Source: an uncultured Bacteroidales bacterium (lineage in GTDB: Bacteria; Bacteroidota; Bacteroidia; Bacteroidales; UBA932). From it: a stretch of DNA of 7,031 nucleotides. The position numbers were made by a program, and so were the translations under genes. The stretch covers positions 1 to 7,031 of the forward strand of contig CAMHFA010000054.1 in the NCBI GenBank assembly GCA_946184255.1. Direction: 5' to 3'. Below the pieces are notes generated by a model, which was not told the DNA's origin, did not search any database, and was given only the letters and a program-made list of their open reading frames with translations. Within the stretch, counting starts at the first letter, position 1; each line of letters starts with the position of its first letter. Positions 6,480-7,031 of this stretch are shown piece by piece.

Positions 6480-7031
6480 TTAATCCTGTGAGACAATCTT
6501 CAGTTCATCCCTGTAAGCGGAGAATATCTTGGACTTCGAGACAAAACCTATGTAGGATCTGTCGGCACGCCTTACCACCGGAAGGTTCCATGCCGACGTG
6601 GTTTCAAACTTCTTCATGACGGAATCCATCCCCTCATCTTCGTAAACATATTCCTCGGCGCTCCTCATGAAGTTGAAAACATGGAGAGTGTCGTACTCCT
6701 TGTAACGGAACATGTCCTTGCGGATATCCTCAAGGGACACATAGCCTTGGAAACGCCCCTTTGAATCTATGACGGGGAAGATATTCCTGGACGACTCAGA
6801 GACCACCTCGACCAGTCTTCCCAGAGTGTCATCGATCTTTATGGTCGAGAAGTCATTCTCGATGACATCGGAAACATGGAGGAGGGTAAGTACCGCCTGG
6901 TCGCTGTCATGGGTCAGGAGCTCCCCTCTCTGGGCGATTCGCTTGGTGTAGATTGAATATTTCTCCACAAGCCTTGTCGATCCGAAAGCTATAGTGGCCG
7001 TGAGGATCAAAGGGAGGAAAAGGTCATATCC
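6480..7031 (-). CDS. ClC-family chloride channel/transporter, C-terminal part with CBS pair (cut by the right edge)
   Basis: Only the last 183 residues are present; the membrane body that moves chloride, and in many bacteria exchanges it for protons, lies beyond the window. The frame is open to 7031 and begins GYDLFLPLILTATIAF, the end of a hydrophobic segment, so the TTG at 7010 is an internal Leu and not the start. Residues 26-42 (SIYTKRIAQRGELLTHD) form the linker I associate with Bacteroidota ClC proteins. Two CBS domains follow: about 51-108, with NIFPVIDSKGRFQGYVSLEDIR, split here as NIFPVID at 83-89 and GYVSLEDIR at 96-104; and about 118-175, with AWNLPVV at 147-153 and IGFVSKSKIF at 161-170. 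CBS pairs usually sense adenine nucleotides and gate the channel. A stand-alone CBS protein is unlikely given the hydrophobic lead-in. The stop codon lies 3 nt before the tex start. Confidence 0.88.
   Translation of the reverse strand, partial: GYDLFLPLILTATIAFGSTRLVEKYSIYTKRIAQRGELLTHDSDQAVLTLLHVSDVIENDFSTIKIDDTLGRLVEVVSESSRNIFPVIDSKGRFQGYVSLEDIRKDMFRYKEYDTLHVFNFMRSAEEYVYEDEGMDSVMKKFETTSAWNLPVVRRADRSYIGFVSKSKIFSAYRDELKIVSQD

Noticed and set aside
7008..7010. TTG as the start codon of a free-standing CBS-domain protein
   Set aside because: The frame stays open to the window edge and upstream residues are hydrophobic, fitting the last membrane segment of a ClC channel.

Overview
The window most likely comes from a chromosome of the phylum Bacteroidota, probably order Bacteroidales. 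Three things point there. The left edge carries the 5' third of a 16S rRNA gene with Bacteroidales-like wording. The promoter elements follow the Bacteroidota TTTG / TAnnTTTG pattern rather than TTGACA / TATAAT. The protein genes have A-rich leaders without clear Shine-Dalgarno sequences. Coding parts are moderate in GC and the gaps are AT-rich. No mobile element, CRISPR array, phage gene or tRNA was seen.

Layout from left to right: (1) positions 1-333, minus strand, the first ~330 nt of 16S rRNA, whose 3' part lies outside the window; (2) 334-521, its leader and a very good Bacteroidota promoter, with a hairpin plus boxA-like element right after the predicted transcription start; (3) 539-1966, minus strand, a two-domain family 2 glycosyltransferase whose N-terminal domain looks like a catalytically dead copy of the C-terminal one; (4) 1967-2064, a short divergent promoter region; (5) 2065-2799 and 2796-4166, plus strand, a Dpm1-like polyprenol-phosphate mannosyltransferase and a dihydroorotase (PyrC) that overlap by 4 nt; (6) 4167-4358, an AT-rich convergent gap with several inverted repeats; (7) 6476-4359, minus strand, the RNA-binding protein Tex; (8) 7031-6480, minus strand, the C-terminus of a ClC-type chloride channel with two CBS domains, three bases upstream of tex and cut by the right edge.

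The protein genes form three transcription units: the glycosyltransferase alone, dpm-pyrC, and clc-tex. The two glycosyltransferases are divergent neighbours and could both serve envelope or glycan assembly, but nothing here identifies an acceptor. PyrC catalyses the third step of pyrimidine synthesis, and its coupling to a mannosyltransferase has no obvious metabolic logic. This is mainly housekeeping DNA and I see no convincing unknown system. The points most worth a second look are the hairpin/boxA-like signal at the start of the rRNA leader, the internal duplication in the glycosyltransferase, and the coupled dpm-pyrC pair.
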